Source of the DNA: Pseudooceanicola sp050897975
GTDB taxonomy: Bacteria; Pseudomonadota; Alphaproteobacteria; Rhodobacterales; Rhodobacteraceae
DNA: 64,000 nucleotides
Assembly (NCBI RefSeq): GCF_050897975.1
Contig: NZ_JBPAXY010000001.1
Location: 186,001-250,000, forward strand
Reading direction: 5' to 3'
In this document: one piece after another, positions 62,068 through 64,000 of the stretch
How positions within the stretch are numbered: the first letter of the stretch is position 1
How the letters are laid out: each line of letters starts with the position of its first letter
Made by a program: the position numbers and the translations under genes
The notes under the pieces: model-generated
Database searches by the model: none
The model's input: the letters and a program-made list of their open reading frames with translations, nothing else
What the model was told of the DNA's origin: nothing

Positions 62068-63381
62068 ATGAACATGCAGCCCCAAAGCGGGGTGCAGGCC
62101 CCGCCCGCACCCAGCACGCTGGAGGAGATGCGGCTGCCCGTGGTGATGATGCGCGACATCGTCATCAAGACCATGTTCCGCAAGAACACCGACAAGGTGA
62201 CCGATCTGGCCCAGGCCATCTGCCTGCCCGTGGCGGTGACCCAGGAACTGGTCGATCTGTGCCGCGACCAGCTGCTGATCGAGGCGACGGGCTCGATGTC
62301 GGCCTCTTCCTCGGGCGAGATGGGCTATCAGCTGACCGACAATGGCCGGGCGCGGGCGCTGGATGCCCTGGCGCAGTCGGAATATTTCGGGCCGATGCCG
62401 GTGCCGATGGATGTCTATGCCCAGCAGGTGAAACGCCAGTCGGTGCGCGATATCCAGATCAGCCGCGACCGGCTGGAACAGGCCATGGGCCATCTGATCC
62501 TGCCGCCGGACCTGATCGGCAACCTAGGGCCCGCGATCAGCTCGGGGCGGTCCATCCTGATGTACGGCCCGCCGGGCAACGGCAAATCCTCGATCTCGAA
62601 CGGGATCCGCGACGCCCTGGGCGACAAGATCTATGTGCCGCGCGCGGTGGAATACTCGGGCCAGGTGATCACCGTCTATGACCCGATCGTCCATTCCGCG
62701 GCCGAGGAACAGCGCGACGACCCCACGCAGCTGCGCCGCTCGTCCAATCGCTACGACACCCGCTATGTGCGCTGCGAACGGCCCACGGTGATCACCGGGG
62801 GCGAGCTGTCGCTGGACATGCTGGACCTGAAGTACAACCCCGTCGCCCGCACCTATCAGGCGCCGCTGCAACTGAAATCCACCGGCGGCGTCTTCATCGT
62901 CGACGACCTGGGCCGCCAGGCGGAACCGCCCCAGGCGCTGATCAACCGCTGGATCGTGCCGCTGGAGGAAAGCAAGGATATCCTGGCCCTGCAATCGGGC
63001 GAGAAATTCGAGGTGCCCTTCGACACGCTGGTCATCTTCTCGACCAACTTCCACCCGAACGAGATCTTCGACCAGGCCGCCCTGCGGCGGATCTTCTTCA
63101 AGATCAAGATCGACGGGCCGAGCCAGGAAAACTTCCTGAAGATCTTTGCCCTGGTGGCCCGCAAGAAGAAGATGCCCCTGTCAGAGGCGGCCCTGCGCCA
63201 CCTGCTGAAGAACAAGTATCCGACCATCGGCAATGTCTTTGCCAACTACCAGCCGGTCTTCCTGATCGACCAGATGATCGCCATCTGCGAATTCGAGGGC
63301 ATCCCCTATCAGATGTCGCCGCAGCTGATCGACCGCGCCTGGGCGAATATGTTTGTCCGCGACGAGGCCATCGTGCGCTGA
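62068..63381 (+). CDS. AAA-family ATPase
   Basis: 437-aa cytoplasmic ATPase. Walker A GPPGNGKSS with Lys173, Walker B GGVFIVDDL, sensor-1 FSTNFHPNE, arginine-finger region ALRRIFFKI. N-terminal 140 residues form a winged-helix-like portion (DKVTDLAQAICLPVAVTQEL). The family is widespread in alphaproteobacteria without a defined function. GAGGAG lies 9 bases before ATG 62068. Confidence 0.85.
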   Translation: MNMQPQSGVQAPPAPSTLEEMRLPVVMMRDIVIKTMFRKNTDKVTDLAQAICLPVAVTQELVDLCRDQLLIEATGSMSASSSGEMGYQLTDNGRARALDALAQSEYFGPMPVPMDVYAQQVKRQSVRDIQISRDRLEQAMGHLILPPDLIGNLGPAISSGRSILMYGPPGNGKSSISNGIRDALGDKIYVPRAVEYSGQVITVYDPIVHSAAEEQRDDPTQLRRSSNRYDTRYVRCERPTVITGGELSLDMLDLKYNPVARTYQAPLQLKSTGGVFIVDDLGRQAEPPQALINRWIVPLEESKDILALQSGEKFEVPFDTLVIFSTNFHPNEIFDQAALRRIFFKIKIDGPSQENFLKIFALVARKKKMPLSEAALRHLLKNKYPTIGNVFANYQPVFLIDQMIAICEFEGIPYQMSPQLIDRAWANMFVRDEAIVR

Positions 63382-63428
63382 CCTGCGCGGGGGCACGGGC
63401 GCAGGAACGAACCTGCCGCCGGGCAAAG

Positions 63429-63465
63429 AAAAGGCCGCGCCGGATCTCTCTGGCGCGGCCTTTTT
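63429..63465. terminator. Bidirectional terminator
   Basis: Perfect 13-bp stem AAAAGGCCGCGCC (63429-63441) with GGCGCGGCCTTTT (63452-63464), with A- and T-runs on either side. Serves the AAA ATPase and the convergent MFS gene. Confidence 0.85.
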
Positions 63466-63494
63466 CAACGGCCCGCAGTCGCGCCCCGGGCGCC

Positions 63495-64000
63495 TTACTC
63501 GGCGGCGACCCTCTGGCCCATCGGGGTGGGCGCATCCGGTACGTCGCGCTTCACCGGCTCTGACGGGCCCAGGCCGCGTTCTTCCAGGCACAGCGACCCG
63601 ATCCAGGCCAGAACGGCGGCGCCCGCGCCCACCAGGAACAGCGGTTGCAGCGCGTCCGAGAAGCCCTGCACCACCTGTACCTTCAGCGCCGGATCCAGTT
63701 CCGCCACCAGGGTGGTGGTGATGTCCTGCACCCGTTCGACCTGCGGCAACAGGGTCTGCACATGCTCGCCCAGCCCGTGGTTGAAGATCGCCCCGAAGAC
63801 CGAGGTGCCGACCGAGCCGCCGGTCAGGCGGAACATATTGGCGCTGGCGGTGCCCACGCCCAGATGCTGGCGCGGCACGGCGGTCTGGATGGCGACGATG
63901 CCCACCGACATGGTCGGCCCGATCCCCGCGCCCACGAAGAACAGGTTCAGCGTGATCTGCCACATCGGCGTCTCGGGGCCGACGGTCGACAGCAGCACCA
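63495..64000 (-). CDS. DHA2-type MFS efflux transporter, C-terminal part
   Basis: Partial: the 5' end lies beyond the right edge. About 168 residues are visible, including the conserved late helices of 14-helix drug:H+ antiporters (VGAGIGPTMSVGIVAIQTAV; GVGTASANMFRLTGGSVGTS) and a final helix (PLFLVGAGAAVLAWIGSLCL), with a charged tail ending MGQRVAAE. Substrate unknown. Confidence 0.85.
   Translation of the reverse strand, partial: VLLSTVGPETPMWQITLNLFFVGAGIGPTMSVGIVAIQTAVPRQHLGVGTASANMFRLTGGSVGTSVFGAIFNHGLGEHVQTLLPQVERVQDITTTLVAELDPALKVQVVQGFSDALQPLFLVGAGAAVLAWIGSLCLEERGLGPSEPVKRDVPDAPTPMGQRVAAE

Overview
The window comes from a GC-rich alphaproteobacterium of the Rhodobacterales type (Rhodobacteraceae/Roseobacter group). 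The evidence is the gene content and order: betICBA facing choXWV, ctaC-ctaB-ctaG-ctaE followed by surf1-thrC-M16 peptidase, a DUF1178 gene, a tad/cpa pilus locus, and intergenic repeats built around CCCGGGATATTTTTGGCAA. I see no rRNA, tRNA, CRISPR array, transposase or integrase. This is chromosomal sequence with one clearly accessory-looking gene, the polyketide synthase at the left edge.

Layout. 1-6214 (-): a large reducing type I polyketide synthase (KS-AT-DH-ER-KR, the ACP region starting at the edge). 6588-9513 (-): choline ABC transporter choXWV. 9620-14882 (+): betI-betC-betB-betA. The two units face away from each other across a BetI-like operator, so choline and choline-O-sulfate uptake and conversion to glycine betaine form one regulated module. 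15086-22295 (+): Nudix hydrolase, DUF1178 protein, SDR, aspartate kinase lysC (with a strong internal start), ptsP and an FAD-linked 2-hydroxyacid dehydrogenase. 22790-24344 (-): apt and mtnP, an adenine/methylthioadenosine salvage pair. 24514-32089: SulP anion transporter, APH-like kinase, XAT-type acetyltransferase, flavin reductase, two GNATs, an EcsC protein and an exported metallo-hydrolase, with mosaic repeats in several gaps.

32089-39088 (-): a cytochrome aa3 oxidase biogenesis cluster (ctaC, ctaB, a 60-residue membrane protein, ctaG, ctaE, surf1) running by overlapping stop/start codons into thrC, an M16 peptidase and a RimJ-like acetyltransferase. The catalytic subunit I gene (ctaD) is not here. 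A perfect FNR-type site lies between ctaC and the divergent tldD. 40910-47945: Dabb and cupin proteins, dprA, topA, an L,D-transpeptidase, and the two subunits of a 3-oxoacid CoA-transferase.

48024-60432: a Flp/Tad pilus locus. A lytic transglycosylase is divergent from two small pilins, cpaB, the secretin cpaC, an OmpA-like lipoprotein in the CpaD position, cpaE (degenerate P-loop), cpaF, tadB, tadC, two TPR lipoproteins and the prepilin peptidase. No TadE/TadF minor pseudopilins are present in the window. After it come an unrecognised membrane protein (-), an AAA ATPase (+), and the C-terminal end of a DHA2-type efflux transporter (-) cut by the right edge.

The least explained structure is the mosaic, REP/BIME-like intergenic repeat family at five places (16.2, 22.3-22.6, 26.2-26.5, 29.5 and 31.4 kb). 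Also worth a second look are the internal lysC start, the FNR box and the PKS.
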